NCBI RefSeq assembly: GCF_000934725.1
Contig: NZ_JYNS01000004.1
Coordinates: forward strand, 186,001-250,000
Direction of reading: 5' to 3'
DNA: 64,000 nt
From: Methyloterricola oryzae
GTDB lineage: Bacteria; Pseudomonadota; Gammaproteobacteria; Methylococcales; Methylococcaceae
Shown here: positions 46,415 through 57,243 of the stretch, piece by piece
Layout of the letters: each line of letters opens with the position of its first letter
Numbering within the stretch: the first letter of the stretch is position 1
Translations under genes and position numbers: made by a program
The notes under the pieces: model-generated
The model's input: only the letters and a program-made list of their open reading frames with translations
Database searches by the model: none
What the model was told of the DNA's origin: nothing

Positions 46415-47959
46415 CTAGACGTCCCCGACCTGCGGGTGCGTCCTCTGCTTCGATTCGAACAGCTTGTTCACCGCGTTGATGTAGGCCTTGGCCGAGGCGA
46501 TGACGATGTCCGTGTCCGCGCCCTGGCCATTGACGATGCGCCCGCCCTTCTCCAGACGCACCGTCACCTCGCCCTGGGCGTCCGTGCCGCTGGTGATGTT
46601 GTTTACCGAATAGAGGGTCAAGGCCGCGTCGGTATGCACCAGGGACTCGATAGCCTTGAGGCTGGCATCCACCGCGCCGCCGCCGCTGGAAGAACCGGTC
46701 AGTTCCTCGTTATCCAGCTTGATGGTCACGGAGGCGTTGGGCACTTCACCGGTTTCGGAGCAGACCTTCAAGGCCACCAGCTTGACGCGCTCGTCCTCGG
46801 CTTCTCCAGCGGCCTCGGAAATGAGCGCCTGCAGGTCCTCGTCGAAGATATCGTGCTTCTTGTCCGCCAGTTGCTTGAAGCGGTAGAACACGTCGTTCAG
46901 TTCCTCCTCGCTGGCGAACTCGACCCCCAGTTCCTGCATCCTGGTGCGGAATGCATTGCGGCCCGAGTGCTTGCCCAGCACCATGCGGTTGGCGGTCCAG
47001 CCCACTTCCTCGGCCTGCATGATTTCGTAAGTCTCGCGGCTTTTGAGGACTCCGTCCTGATGGATGCCGGACTCATGGGCGAAGGCGTTGGCGCCGACGA
47101 TGGCCTTGTTGGGCTGCACAGGAAAGCCTGTAATGCCGGACACCAGTTTGGAACAGGCGACGATCTCGCGGGTGTCTATCTCGGTGTGGCAGGGGAAGAA
47201 ATCCTTGCGGGTCTTCACGCTCATCACCACTTCTTCCAGAGCCGCGTTGCCGGCACGCTCGCCCAGGCCATTGATGGTGCATTCCACCTGGCGGGCGCCG
47301 TTGAGCACCGCCGACAGGGAATTGGCCACGGCCATGCCCAGGTCGTTGTGGCAGTGCACCGAGAAGATGGCCTTGTCCGAATTGGGGATGCGCTCGCGCA
47401 GCCGGGCGATGAGGCGGCCGAACTGCTCCGGCATAGCATAGCCCACGGTGTCGGGAATGTTCAGCGTCGTGGCCCCGGCGTCGATGACCGCCTCCAGGAT
47501 GCGGCAGAGGAAATCTTCCTCCGAGCGTCCCGCGTCCTCCGGCGAGAATTCCACGTTGTCGGTGTACTGGCGCGCCCGCTGCACGGCGCGGACAGCCAGT
47601 TCCACCACCTGGTCCGGCTGCATGTTGAGCTTGCGCTGCATGTGGATGGGCGAGGTGGCGATGAAGGTGTGGATGCGCGCGCTGGCGGCGTCCTTGAGGG
47701 CCTCCCCGGCGCGGTCGATGTCCTTGTCCAGGGCGCGCGCCAGGCCGCAGACGGTCGAGCCTTTCACGGCCCGGGCCACGGCTTGCACGGACTCGAAGTC
47801 GCCGATGCTGGCGGCGGGAAATCCCGCCTCGATCACATCGACCTTGAGGCGCTCCAAGGCCTTGGCGATGCGCACCTTCTCCTCGCGGGTCATGGATGCC
47901 CCGGGGCTTTGCTCCCCGTCGCGGAGGGTGGTGTCAAAGATGATGAGTTTGTCGCTCAT
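46415..47959 (-). CDS. leuA: 2-isopropylmalate synthase
   Basis: LeuA condenses acetyl-CoA with 2-oxoisovalerate, the first committed step of leucine synthesis. The 514-residue protein has [16 protein letters not shown], the metal-site [15 protein letters not shown] and the C-terminal leucine-binding regulatory domain (about 390-500). The gene is preceded by a leader with its own promoter, a leucine-rich peptide and hairpins, so leucine supply very likely controls it by attenuation. leuC, leuD and leuB are not nearby. Confidence 0.97.
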   Translation of the reverse strand: MSDKLIIFDTTLRDGEQSPGASMTREEKVRIAKALERLKVDVIEAGFPAASIGDFESVQAVARAVKGSTVCGLARALDKDIDRAGEALKDAASARIHTFIATSPIHMQRKLNMQPDQVVELAVRAVQRARQYTDNVEFSPEDAGRSEEDFLCRILEAVIDAGATTLNIPDTVGYAMPEQFGRLIARLRERIPNSDKAIFSVHCHNDLGMAVANSLSAVLNGARQVECTINGLGERAGNAALEEVVMSVKTRKDFFPCHTEIDTREIVACSKLVSGITGFPVQPNKAIVGANAFAHESGIHQDGVLKSRETYEIMQAEEVGWTANRMVLGKHSGRNAFRTRMQELGVEFASEEELNDVFYRFKQLADKKHDIFDEDLQALISEAAGEAEDERVKLVALKVCSETGEVPNASVTIKLDNEELTGSSSGGGAVDASLKAIESLVHTDAALTLYSVNNITSGTDAQGEVTVRLEKGGRIVNGQGADTDIVIASAKAYINAVNKLFESKQRTHPQVGDV

Positions 47960-47979
47960 GGATCAGCTCCAATGGTGAT

Positions 47980-48004
47980 CACAGCGCCCTATCGCGGCAC
48001 TGTG
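47980..48004 (-). other. Hairpin in the leuA leader
   Basis: CACAGTGCC pairs with GGGCGCTGTG (nine pairs, one G-U) around a short loop. It lies between the end of the leader peptide and the leuA Shine-Dalgarno GGAG. No pure U-run follows it, so it may be an attenuator arm rather than a simple terminator. Confidence 0.55.
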
Positions 48005-48045
48005 CGAAAAATCGAAGGAAACCTGTTTGCTTGGATGATGACTGA

Positions 48046-48153
48046 TTATCTGCCCGCGCGGGGCAGCAGCAGTCGCAGGAACAGCGCGCGAGCAAGCGCC
48101 TCGCCCGAAAGCGAAAGGAAGGAAAGGCTCGCTGTGTTTCGATCGATGTGCAT
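48046..48153 (-). CDS. leuL: Leucine-rich leader peptide of leuA
   Basis: A 35-codon frame begins at ATG 48153 and ends at TAA 48046, about 86 bases before leuA. It encodes ten leucines, five of them in the last twelve codons (LFLRLLL). Three consecutive CTG codons (48072-48064) overlap the left arm of a 6-bp hairpin, CTGCCC/GGGCAG at 48050-48066. This is the layout of leucine attenuation leaders, although the peptide is not alignable with E. coli LeuL. The Shine-Dalgarno is poor, so translation efficiency is uncertain. The symbol is given by role. Confidence 0.7.
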   Translation of the reverse strand: MHIDRNTASLSFLSLSGEALARALFLRLLLPRAGR

Positions 48154-48181
48154 CAGGGGAGCAATCTCAAAACCGAGCTTC

Positions 48182-48210
48182 ACTATACAACCCAAGGCGC
48201 TGCTTGCCAA
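48182..48210 (-). promoter_or_regulatory. Promoter of the leuA leader
   Basis: On the minus strand TTGGCA (48210-48205), a 17-base spacer and TATAGT (48187-48182) give 5/6 matches to both sigma-70 boxes at optimal spacing. Transcription would start about 20 bases before the leader peptide ATG. Confidence 0.75.
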
Positions 48211-48216
48211 GCGTGC

Positions 48217-48960
48217 TCAGGCTTTGCGCTCGCTGCGCCGCTTGCGCAGCATCAGCAGCGTCATCACCGGACCCGATACCGCGTACACCGAGAACAACAG
48301 GAACAGCATCAAGGGCGGATTGGTGAAGATCAGGGCGAAGGCCAGCATGATGAGGATGGCCTTGACGAAGGGCATGCGCCCGCGCAGGTCCACGTCCTTG
48401 AAGCTGTAGTAACGGAAGTTGCTCACCATGAGCAGGCCGGTGGCGGTAGCCAGGCCGATGGCGACATAAGCCACGTCCGGCCCTTCGATGCCGTGATCCA
48501 CGCAAAACCACACGAAGCCCGCCAGAATGGCGGCGGCCGATGGACTGGGCAATCCCTGGAAATAGCGCTTGTCGGCGGTGCCGATCTGGGTGTTGAAGCG
48601 GGCCAGTCGCAACGCCGCTCCCGCGGTGTGGACAAAGGCCGCCACCCAACCCAGCTTGCCCATGCCCGAGAGCGACCACACGTAGAACACCAGGGCCGGC
48701 GCGGCGCCGAAGGAGATGAGGTCGGCCATGCTGTCGTACTCGCCGCCGAACTCGCTCTGGGTGTTGGTCAGGCGCGCGACGCGCCCGTCCATGCCATCCA
48801 GGATCATGGCCACGAAAATGGCTACCGCAGCCAGTTCGTAGCGTCCGTTGATGGCCGCCGTGATGGCATAAAACCCGGCGAACAGCGCCGCCGTGGTGAA
48901 CAGGTTCGGCAGCAGGTAAATGCCCCGCCGCCGCTTGCTGACTGGAGTCGGTTCGCTCAT
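48217..48960 (-). CDS. pssA: CDP-diacylglycerol-serine O-phosphatidyltransferase
   Basis: This membrane enzyme makes phosphatidylserine. The 247-residue protein has several membrane helices and the CDP-alcohol phosphatidyltransferase motif DGMDGRVARL with the following EFGGEYDSMADLISFG (D-G-x2-A-R-x8-G-x3-D-x3-D). It belongs to the integral, Bacillus-like type II rather than the E. coli soluble type. It lies between ilvC and leuA, a location common in proteobacteria. The leuA promoter begins right behind its stop. Confidence 0.93.
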   Translation of the reverse strand: MSEPTPVSKRRRGIYLLPNLFTTAALFAGFYAITAAINGRYELAAVAIFVAMILDGMDGRVARLTNTQSEFGGEYDSMADLISFGAAPALVFYVWSLSGMGKLGWVAAFVHTAGAALRLARFNTQIGTADKRYFQGLPSPSAAAILAGFVWFCVDHGIEGPDVAYVAIGLATATGLLMVSNFRYYSFKDVDLRGRMPFVKAILIMLAFALIFTNPPLMLFLLFSVYAVSGPVMTLLMLRKRRSERKA

Positions 48961-48969
48961 GGTGATGCC

Positions 48970-49005
48970 GCCCCCGGCCGGGCGGCGCCCCGCACGGCCG
49001 GGGGC
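48970..49005 (-). other. Very GC-rich hairpin between ilvC and pssA
   Basis: A perfect 11-bp inverted repeat, GCCCCCGGCCG and CGGCCGGGGGC with a 14-base centre, fills most of the 54-base gap. No U-run follows. It could slow exonucleases at the end of an ilvC transcript or partly reduce read-through to pssA. Confidence 0.6.
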
Positions 49006-49014
49006 GAGGTCCTC

Positions 49015-50579
<1,565 letters not shown>

Positions 50580-50581
50580 GC

Positions 50582-52312
50582 TCAGGCCAGCTCCGTGTCC
50601 GTGCTGACGCCCGGCGCGAGGCGCATGTCATGGTGCGCTTTGCCCGCCTCGATCATGGGGTAGACGTTCTCCGTAGGGTCGGTCAGGAAATCCAGGAATA
50701 CCGTGCGGTCCTTCAGGCGGAAGGCTTCCTCCAGGGCGGGGCGCACGTCCTGCGGCTTTTCGATGCGCATGCCCACATGCCCGTAACTTTCGGCCAGCTT
50801 GACGAAATCCGGCAGGGTCTCCAGGTAGGAGTGGGAGTAGCGGCTCTCGTAACTGAACTCCTGCCACTGCCGCACCATGCCCATGTAGCCGTTGTTCAGG
50901 TTGACGATCTTGATGGGCGTGCGGTACTGCAGGGCCGTGGCCAGTTCCTGGATGCACATCTGGATGCTGGCCTCGCCGGTGATGCAGGCCACATCCGCCT
51001 CCGGGAAGGCCAGCTTGACGCCGATGGCCGCCGGCATGCCGAAACCCATGGTGCCGAGGCCCCCGGAATTGATCCAGCGCCTGGGCTTGTCGAACTTGTA
51101 ATACTGCGCGGCCCACATCTGGTGCTGGCCCACGTCGGAGGTGATGTAGGCGTCGCCCTTGGTCAATTCCCAGAGCTGCTCCACCACGTATTGCGGCTTG
51201 ATGACTTTGTCGCCGCGGTCATAGGCCAGGCAGTTGATGCCTCGCCAGCGCGCGATGCGGTCCCACCACTGGCTCAGTGCCGCGTCGTCGGGACGGCGAT
51301 CGCCAGCTTTGAGCATCTCCAGCATGTCTTCCAGCACGGACGCCACGTCGCCCACGATGGGCACGTCCACGCGCACGGTCTTGGAGATGGAGGCCGGGTC
51401 CACGTCGATGTGGACGATCTTGGCGGTGGGGCAAAACTCGGCGATCTTGCCGGTCACGCGGTCATCGAAGCGCGCGCCTACGGCGAACAGCACATCGCAC
51501 TCGTGCATGGCCATGTTGGCTTCGTAGGTGCCGTGCATTCCCAGCATGCCGATGAACTGTGGGTCGGTGCCGGGATAGGCTCCCAGGCCCATCAGGGTGT
51601 TGGTAATGGGGAAGCCGAGCCAGCGGGTGATCTCGGTGAGCTGCGCCGCGGCGTTGCCCAGGACGGCGCCGCCGCCGGTGTAAATCATCGGCCGCTGGGC
51701 GCTCAGCAGCAGGTCGATGGCCTTCTTCATCTGCCAGCGGTGACCCTTCACCGAAGGGTTGTAGGAACGCAGGCTGACCGAACGCGGGTACTCGTAAGGC
51801 ACCTTGATGTTGGGATCGGTGAGGTTCTTCGGTATGTCGACCAAAACCGGACCGGGGCGGCCGGTGGTGGCGATATAGAAGGCCTTCTTGATGGTCTCCG
51901 CCAGCTTGGTGACGTCCTTCACCAGGAAGTTGTGCTTCACGCAGGGACGGGTGATGCCGACGATGTCGGCCTCCTGGAAGGCGTCGCTGCCGATCACCGG
52001 CAGGGGCACCTGGCCGGAGATGACCACCAGCGGGATGGAATCCATGTAGGCGGTGGCGATGCCGGTGACCGCATTGGTGGCGCCGGGGCCTGAGGTCACC
52101 AGCACCACGCCGGGCTTGCCGGTGGCGCGGGCATAGCCGTCGGCGGCGTGGGTCGCGCCTTGCTCGTGGCGGACCAGGATGTGCTTGACGGCGTCCTGCC
52201 TGAATATGGCGTCATAAATGTGCAGTACCGCGCCGCCCGGATAACCGAACAGGTACTCGACACCCTCGTCCTTGAGGCACTGAACCAGGATTTCGCCGCC
52301 GCTGAGCTCCAC
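50582..52312 (-). CDS. ilvB: Acetolactate synthase large (catalytic) subunit
   Basis: The 576-residue thiamine-diphosphate enzyme condenses pyruvate with pyruvate or 2-oxobutyrate. It has the active-site Glu in VRHEQGATHAADGYAR, the FAD-region GMLGMHGTYEAN and the ThDP/Mg motif GEASIQMCIQELATA with NNGYMGMVRQW. The start is GTG 52312, with GAGGG upstream. It leads ilvB-ilvN-ilvC, and a leader with a strong hairpin lies in front. By similarity it is of the IlvI type. Confidence 0.96.
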   Translation of the reverse strand: MELSGGEILVQCLKDEGVEYLFGYPGGAVLHIYDAIFRQDAVKHILVRHEQGATHAADGYARATGKPGVVLVTSGPGATNAVTGIATAYMDSIPLVVISGQVPLPVIGSDAFQEADIVGITRPCVKHNFLVKDVTKLAETIKKAFYIATTGRPGPVLVDIPKNLTDPNIKVPYEYPRSVSLRSYNPSVKGHRWQMKKAIDLLLSAQRPMIYTGGGAVLGNAAAQLTEITRWLGFPITNTLMGLGAYPGTDPQFIGMLGMHGTYEANMAMHECDVLFAVGARFDDRVTGKIAEFCPTAKIVHIDVDPASISKTVRVDVPIVGDVASVLEDMLEMLKAGDRRPDDAALSQWWDRIARWRGINCLAYDRGDKVIKPQYVVEQLWELTKGDAYITSDVGQHQMWAAQYYKFDKPRRWINSGGLGTMGFGMPAAIGVKLAFPEADVACITGEASIQMCIQELATALQYRTPIKIVNLNNGYMGMVRQWQEFSYESRYSHSYLETLPDFVKLAESYGHVGMRIEKPQDVRPALEEAFRLKDRTVFLDFLTDPTENVYPMIEAGKAHHDMRLAPGVSTDTELA

Positions 52313-52333
52313 GTATTTCTACCCTCTAGAAAA

Positions 52334-52377
52334 GAATCGGGGCGTCCGAGAACGCCCTTCGGTCACTAACCCGATTC
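52334..52377 (-). terminator. Hairpin with U-run before ilvB
   Basis: On the minus strand GAATCGGG pairs with CCCGATTC, followed by TTTT. Inside is a second stem, GGGCGT/ACGCCC, that competes for the same C residues. It could end the lptFG transcript or act as an attenuator between the candidate ilvB promoter and ilvB. Confidence 0.6.
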
Positions 52378-52395
52378 GAAAGAAAATGGCCGCCC

Positions 52396-52424
52396 ACACT
52401 ACTAAGAAACGCTATGTCAGTCAA
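52396..52424 (-). promoter_or_regulatory. Candidate ilvB promoter
   Basis: On the minus strand TTGACT (52424-52419), a 17-base spacer and TAGTGT (52401-52396). The -35 is 5/6, the -10 only 3/6. It lies upstream of the hairpin at 52334-52377. Confidence 0.4.
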
Positions 52425-52453
52425 GTTGTTGAGACCCCACAAAGCAAGCGGAA

Positions 52454-53518
52454 TCAGCGCAGGCGCGCGATGGCGGCAACGGCTCCGACGAACACCAGGG
52501 CGGTGGGCGCCGACGCGGCAATGATGGGGTTAAGCTCATAGATCAGCCCCAGGTGGCCGAACATGCGGTTGAAGAGATAGAACCCCAGGCCGAAGGTCAC
52601 GCCGACGACGATGCGCTGGCCGGTACTGGTTTCCCGGCGGATGGTCAGCACGAAGGGCACCGCCACCAGCAGCATCACCAGGGTGACGAAGGGGTTGACC
52701 ACACGCTCCCAGAAGGCCAGGTCCACCATCAGCGACTTCTGGCCGTTCTCCTGCAGATAATCCATGTAACGCGCCAGTTCTACCCCCGACAGGTTTTCCG
52801 GACGCACCACGAACACGTTGAGCAGATCCGGCGCCAGGATGGACGACCAGTCGGCGGCGTCCCGCTCCTCCGAGGTGACCACATCGTCGGCGAATCGGCT
52901 GGTGCGCAGCTTCTTCAGCTTCCACTTCTCGCCATCGTAGAGAGCTCGCTTGGCATGGGTCGCGCTTTGCAGCAACTGGTTCTCGCCCAGGGTGTAGATG
53001 CTGATGTCGCCCAGATGGTCCTGCTCCTTGATCTGGCGGATGTTGATGTAGACGTTGCCGTCGCGGACCCAGAAACCATACTTGGTGCGGGATGCCACCT
53101 GTTCCTTGAGGGCGGTGGTCTTGAGCAACTGGGCCGCGCGCTCGGCGGGCGGCGAGACATATTCCGCCACCGCCGCCGAAATCAGCGCGAGCACCAGTCC
53201 GGCCCGCACCACGGCGGCGACGATCTGGAACTTGGACGCGCCCGCCGCCTGCATGGCCATCAGCTCGCGGTGGTTGGCCAGGCCACCCAGGGTCACAAGC
53301 GCGCCGAGCAAGGCCGCCGAAGGCAGCAGATCGTAGAAGCCATGCGGCGTGGAGAGGGCCAGATAGGCGAAGATCTGCTTGAAGCCATAGTCGCCCTGCC
53401 CCAACTCCCCCAGTTCGTCGGTGAAAGTGAAGAAATTCAGCAGGCTGATGAGCACCAGCGAGGCGACAAAGGCGCCCTTGAGCACCTCGCTCATGATGTA
53501 TCGGTTCAGTACCCTCAC
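52454..53518 (-). CDS. lptG: LPS export permease LptG
   Basis: LptG and LptF are the membrane subunits of the LptB2FG transporter that extracts lipopolysaccharide from the inner membrane. The 354-residue protein starts VLNRYIMSEVLKGAFVASLVLISLLNFF, with membrane segments at both ends and a periplasmic jellyroll between. The C-terminus has LGFYLFNRMFGHLGLIYELNP, as in LptG. The GTG start overlaps the lptF stop (GTGA); the longer open frame upstream lies over lptF and is rejected. Confidence 0.95.
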   Translation of the reverse strand: MRVLNRYIMSEVLKGAFVASLVLISLLNFFTFTDELGELGQGDYGFKQIFAYLALSTPHGFYDLLPSAALLGALVTLGGLANHRELMAMQAAGASKFQIVAAVVRAGLVLALISAAVAEYVSPPAERAAQLLKTTALKEQVASRTKYGFWVRDGNVYINIRQIKEQDHLGDISIYTLGENQLLQSATHAKRALYDGEKWKLKKLRTSRFADDVVTSEERDAADWSSILAPDLLNVFVVRPENLSGVELARYMDYLQENGQKSLMVDLAFWERVVNPFVTLVMLLVAVPFVLTIRRETSTGQRIVVGVTFGLGFYLFNRMFGHLGLIYELNPIIAASAPTALVFVGAVAAIARLR

Positions 53519-54663
53519 AACCCGGGCTCCCGGCCGCGCCACTGCTGCCAGAGGTAACGGGGGCCGTAGGCGCGGATCAGATAGAACAGCACCACCGTCA
53601 GCATCAGCGCGTACACCGCCGAGTAGCTGAGCCACACCGGAATCTTGCCGGTCATGAGCAGGCCCTGGGTCACCCGCTGCAGGTTCTCGTAGACCATGTA
53701 GATCAAGAACGCGGTCATCACATTGCCGTAGACGCCGCCGCGCGGGGCCACCCGCGAGAGGGGGATGGCGAGGATCGCCAAAAGGAGCGTGCCGCAGGGT
53801 ACCGCCAGGCGCTTTTGCAGTTCCGCCAATTCCTTGGGGCTCTGCGAATGCCACAACTCCTCGGTGGGCGCGGCTTCGCGCTTGAGGGCGGCATCCTCAC
53901 TGTCGCCCTCGTCGATACGGACGGCATAGTCCTCGAATTCGCTGATGACATAGTCCTTGTGTCCGGGTACGCCCTGATAGCGCCGCCCGTAGCGCAGCAC
54001 CACGAAGTGCTCTCCCAGCTCGTTCTCCTTCACATAGCCGTTCTCCGCCACCACCACCGCGGTCTGCTCTCCGCTCCGGCTTTGCACGAACAAATTGCTC
54101 AGGGTCTGGTCATCCTTGGACAGGCCTTCCGCATAGAGCACCACATCGCCCTTGCTGAACTCGTTGAAACGGCCGGGCTTGATGCCACGCACATCGGCGG
54201 TCTGCTCGTCCTTGTGCATGAGACGCTGGGCCTCACGCTCGGCCCAGGGCATTACCTCCAGCGCCAGGTAGCCCGCCAGCAGGGTCAGGGGCAGCACGTA
54301 AAAGGCAATGGCCCGGTAGAGGCGCGCGAGGCCAACCCCGCTGGACTGCAGGATGGTCATCTCATGGTCGCGGTACATGCGGCCGAAGGTCATCAGGACC
54401 GCCAGGAACAGGGAAGGCGGCAGCAGGATGACCGTGGCGGTCAGCATCTTCAGGCTCAGCAGGGTGAACAAGGTCTCGGCGGCGACCTCCCCTTCGATGG
54501 CCTTGGCCAGGATGCTGAGGAACTTGCGGCTGACGATGATGGTCACTAACACGGCGAGCACCGCCAGCATGGTCCTGACCAGCTCCGCCGTCACCATGCG
54601 GTCGAGCACCGGCAGAAGCCGCCACCGCCCTGCGGATGACGGTTCAAATGGCGCGGAATTCAT
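53515..54663 (-). CDS. lptF: LPS export permease LptF
   Basis: This 382-residue partner of LptG has six membrane helices with the periplasmic domain between the third and fourth. LDRMVTAELVRTMLAVLAVLV, LLPPSLFLAVLMTFGRMYRDHEMTILQSSGVG (coupling-helix region) and YSAVYALMLTVVLFYLIRAYG are typical. It overlaps lptG by four bases and is divergent from pepA with 56 bases between starts, the usual gammaproteobacterial arrangement. Confidence 0.95.
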   Translation of the reverse strand: MNSAPFEPSSAGRWRLLPVLDRMVTAELVRTMLAVLAVLVTIIVSRKFLSILAKAIEGEVAAETLFTLLSLKMLTATVILLPPSLFLAVLMTFGRMYRDHEMTILQSSGVGLARLYRAIAFYVLPLTLLAGYLALEVMPWAEREAQRLMHKDEQTADVRGIKPGRFNEFSKGDVVLYAEGLSKDDQTLSNLFVQSRSGEQTAVVVAENGYVKENELGEHFVVLRYGRRYQGVPGHKDYVISEFEDYAVRIDEGDSEDAALKREAAPTEELWHSQSPKELAELQKRLAVPCGTLLLAILAIPLSRVAPRGGVYGNVMTAFLIYMVYENLQRVTQGLLMTGKIPVWLSYSAVYALMLTVVLFYLIRAYGPRYLWQQWRGREPGL

Positions 54664-54719
54664 AATAAGCTGTGCCCAAGAAACGCCCGACCCAATCTCA
54701 TAAAGTGACGGATTTTATC

Positions 54720-56213
54720 ATGGAGTACTCCATCAAAAGCGATTCCCCGGCAAAACTGAGCAGCGACTGCTTGGTGCTGGGCCTGTATCTCAAGCGCAAG
54801 CTCTGCCCCACGACGGCCGCCATGGACGAAGCCCTGGGCGGGCTGCTTTCGCGCCTGCTCAAGCGCGACGACATGGAGGGCAAACCCGGCCAGACCCTTT
54901 TGATCAGCCACCTGCCGGAAGGCAAGATCGAGCGCATCCTGTTGGTTGGCTTGGGGAAGCGGGAAGAACTGGACGCGGCCAACTACCGCAAGGCGCTGGC
55001 CGCCGCCGCCAAGTCCCTCAAGGAGAGCGGCGCCAAGAGCGCCCATGTGGCGCTGCCGGAAGCGGAAGTCGGCTCCCATGGCCTGCCGTGGAAAACCCGA
55101 CAAATCGTGGAGATTCTCGAAAGCGCCTTCTACCGCTTCACTCAGCTCAAGCAGGATCCCAATAACGGCAAGCCGCCCCGGCTCGCCAAAGTCTGCTTCC
55201 TGACCGCATCTCCGGATCAAGGCGCCGAGACCGAACTGGGCATCAGCCAGGGCAAGGCCATCGCCTCCGGGATGAACCTGGCACGCGACCTGGCCAACCT
55301 GCCGGGCAATATCTGCACCCCCACCTACCTGGCGGAAGAGGCGGAAAAGCTGGCCAAGCATCACAAGAAGCTCAAGGCCAAGATCCTCGACGAGAGCGAA
55401 CTGGAGGAACTGGGCATGGGCTCCTTCCTCTCCGTATCCCGCGGAAGCCGCCAGCCGGCCAAGCTGATCGTGCTGGAATACCACGGAGCCCCGGCCAAGA
55501 CCAAACCCTATGTGCTGGTGGGCAAGGGCCTGACCTTCGACGCCGGCGGCATCTCGCTCAAACCCGCCGCCAACATGGACGAGATGAAATACGACATGTG
55601 CGGCGGCGCCAGCGTCATCGCCACACTGGGCGTGGTCGCCGAACTGGGCCTGCCCCTTAACGTGGTGGGCCTGGTGCCGGCCTCGGAGAACCTGCCGGAC
55701 GGCAATGCCAACAAGCCGGGGGACATCGTCACCAGCATGGCCGGCCTGACCATCGAGATCCTCAACACCGACGCCGAGGGCCGGCTGATCCTCTGCGACA
55801 CCCTGACCTACGCCAAGCGCTACGACCCTGTAGCGGTGATCGACGTAGCCACCCTCACCGGCGCCTGCATCGTTGCGCTGGGGCGGCACCCCAGCGCGAT
55901 TTTGTCCAATGACGACGCCCTGTGCGCTGCCCTGACTTCCGCTGGCGAGAAGGCCTGGGACCGGGTCTGGAGACTGCCCCTGTGGGACGAATACCAGGAA
56001 CAGCTCAAGTCCAATTTCGCCGATATCGCCAACATCGGCGGCCCTGACGGCGGCACCATCACCGCCGCCTGTTTCCTCTCGCGCTTCGCTAAGGATTTCA
56101 AGTGGGCCCATGTGGACATCGCCGGCACGGCCTGGAAATCCGGGGCCGACAAGGGCGCCACCGGGCGTCCCGTGCCCTTGCTGTCGCAGTATCTGATCGA
56201 CCGGGCGGCATGA
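54720..56213 (+). CDS. pepA: Leucyl aminopeptidase (M17)
   Basis: PepA is a hexameric two-zinc/manganese aminopeptidase; in E. coli it also binds DNA in Xer recombination and carAB control. The 497-residue protein has [15 protein letters not shown], the signature [14 protein letters not shown] and the N-terminal macro-like domain. ATG 54720 ([10 protein letters not shown]) gives the usual family start; the frame is open for 16 codons above. It overlaps holC by four bases. Confidence 0.96.
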   Translation: MEYSIKSDSPAKLSSDCLVLGLYLKRKLCPTTAAMDEALGGLLSRLLKRDDMEGKPGQTLLISHLPEGKIERILLVGLGKREELDAANYRKALAAAAKSLKESGAKSAHVALPEAEVGSHGLPWKTRQIVEILESAFYRFTQLKQDPNNGKPPRLAKVCFLTASPDQGAETELGISQGKAIASGMNLARDLANLPGNICTPTYLAEEAEKLAKHHKKLKAKILDESELEELGMGSFLSVSRGSRQPAKLIVLEYHGAPAKTKPYVLVGKGLTFDAGGISLKPAANMDEMKYDMCGGASVIATLGVVAELGLPLNVVGLVPASENLPDGNANKPGDIVTSMAGLTIEILNTDAEGRLILCDTLTYAKRYDPVAVIDVATLTGACIVALGRHPSAILSNDDALCAALTSAGEKAWDRVWRLPLWDEYQEQLKSNFADIANIGGPDGGTITAACFLSRFAKDFKWAHVDIAGTAWKSGADKGATGRPVPLLSQYLIDRAA

Positions 56214-56650
56214 CCCGCGTCGATTTCTACCTCCTCAACACCCACGAGCCCCAGGCGCGCCGGGTGTTCGCCTGCAAGCTGGCGGAAAAGGCCTGGCGCC
56301 TGGGTCTCAAGGTCTACGTGCAGACCGGCTCGGCCTCCGAGTCGCGGATCATGGACGATCTGTTGTGGACCTTCCGCCAGGGCAGCTTCGTGCCGCATGC
56401 CTTGGCGGAAGGCACCGCGGAGGAGCTGGCGGACACGCCCGTGGCGATCGGCCATGGCGCCCCGCCCGAGGGCTTCTCCGATCTGCTCGTCAATCTGGGC
56501 GCGCAGTCCCTGCCCCAACTGAACCGTTTCTCGCGACTGGCGGAAGTGGTGGACCAGGACGAAACCCTACGCCAGCAAGGCCGGCTGCGCTTCCGGCTGT
56601 ATCGGGATCAAGGCCTGGAACTGGAAACGCATCATATTGATGCGGTATAA
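56210..56650 (+). CDS. holC: DNA polymerase III chi subunit
   Basis: HolC links the clamp loader to single-strand binding protein. The 146-residue protein begins [27 protein letters not shown], and has [15 protein letters not shown] and the late block [13 protein letters not shown], matching the chi family. Its ATG overlaps the pepA stop. pepA-holC (often followed by valS) is a typical order; here valS does not follow. Confidence 0.93.
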   Translation: MTRVDFYLLNTHEPQARRVFACKLAEKAWRLGLKVYVQTGSASESRIMDDLLWTFRQGSFVPHALAEGTAEELADTPVAIGHGAPPEGFSDLLVNLGAQSLPQLNRFSRLAEVVDQDETLRQQGRLRFRLYRDQGLELETHHIDAV

Positions 56651-56763
56651 CTAAAAAGCGTAGCGACCAAACGTCGAGTCCGCCCGGCTCGGAAATCCTG
56701 CTGTCCGAAAACATCAAACCGAAGCTTTGCAAGTCCTGCGCAAAGTCAGGAGCTAGTGACCCA

Positions 56764-57210
56764 ATGAAGATGCACCTTTTGGCCCTGATGGCCGTGCTCG
56801 GCCTCAGCGCCTGCTCCACCGATCCCAAGCCGGAGGTCAAGGCACAGACGGAGGCCCCCACCGATGGCCAGTGGCATGCCTCGACCCTGTCCCCGGATAC
56901 CATCGCCAAGGCAAATGCCGCGGTCAAGGACTATCAGTCCTGCCTCAACCGGGAGACCCTGACCCACGTCAACGATCCCTTGGATTGCCGGGTCATTGCC
57001 GATGGCGTCCTCAAAGTCTGTGAAAGCAAACTGTCCGGGATCAAAGATGCCTTCGAAAAGGAAGGCGTGCCGGATTCCATCAGCCAGCGCTACATGCGCA
57101 AGAACCGGTCCCAAGGCGCACAGGAAGTGCTGCGCTACGTGATGTCCGTGCAGGCGGCCCGCGTGGGCGAAGCCCAGGAAAAGGCCGCCCACAATAACAA
57201 CAAACCCTGA
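56764..57210 (+). CDS. Small lipoprotein of unknown function
   Basis: The 148-residue protein has a clear lipobox (LGLSAC at residues about 12-17) after a short signal sequence (MKMHLLALMAV). The mature part is hydrophilic, with three further Cys residues (CLNRE, DCRV, VCESK) that may form disulphides. A good AGGAG lies about 10 bases before the ATG. I do not recognise the family. It precedes the DUF2760-Hsp70 pair by 33 bases on the same strand, so co-transcription is likely. Confidence 0.78.
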   Translation: MKMHLLALMAVLGLSACSTDPKPEVKAQTEAPTDGQWHASTLSPDTIAKANAAVKDYQSCLNRETLTHVNDPLDCRVIADGVLKVCESKLSGIKDAFEKEGVPDSISQRYMRKNRSQGAQEVLRYVMSVQAARVGEAQEKAAHNNNKP

Positions 57211-57243
57211 CACAGGCTGGATTCGCCGGCCGAAGAGAATGCC

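Noticed and set aside
52320-52399. GTG-initiated frame with Ile, Leu and Val codons as an ilvB leader peptide
   Set aside because: Its GTG falls inside the candidate -10 box, upstream of the expected transcript start, and it has no run of regulatory codons.
53519-53854. Upstream extension of the lptG frame
   Set aside because: It lies over the 3' end of lptF. The GTG at 53518 overlapping the lptF stop gives the standard LptG length.
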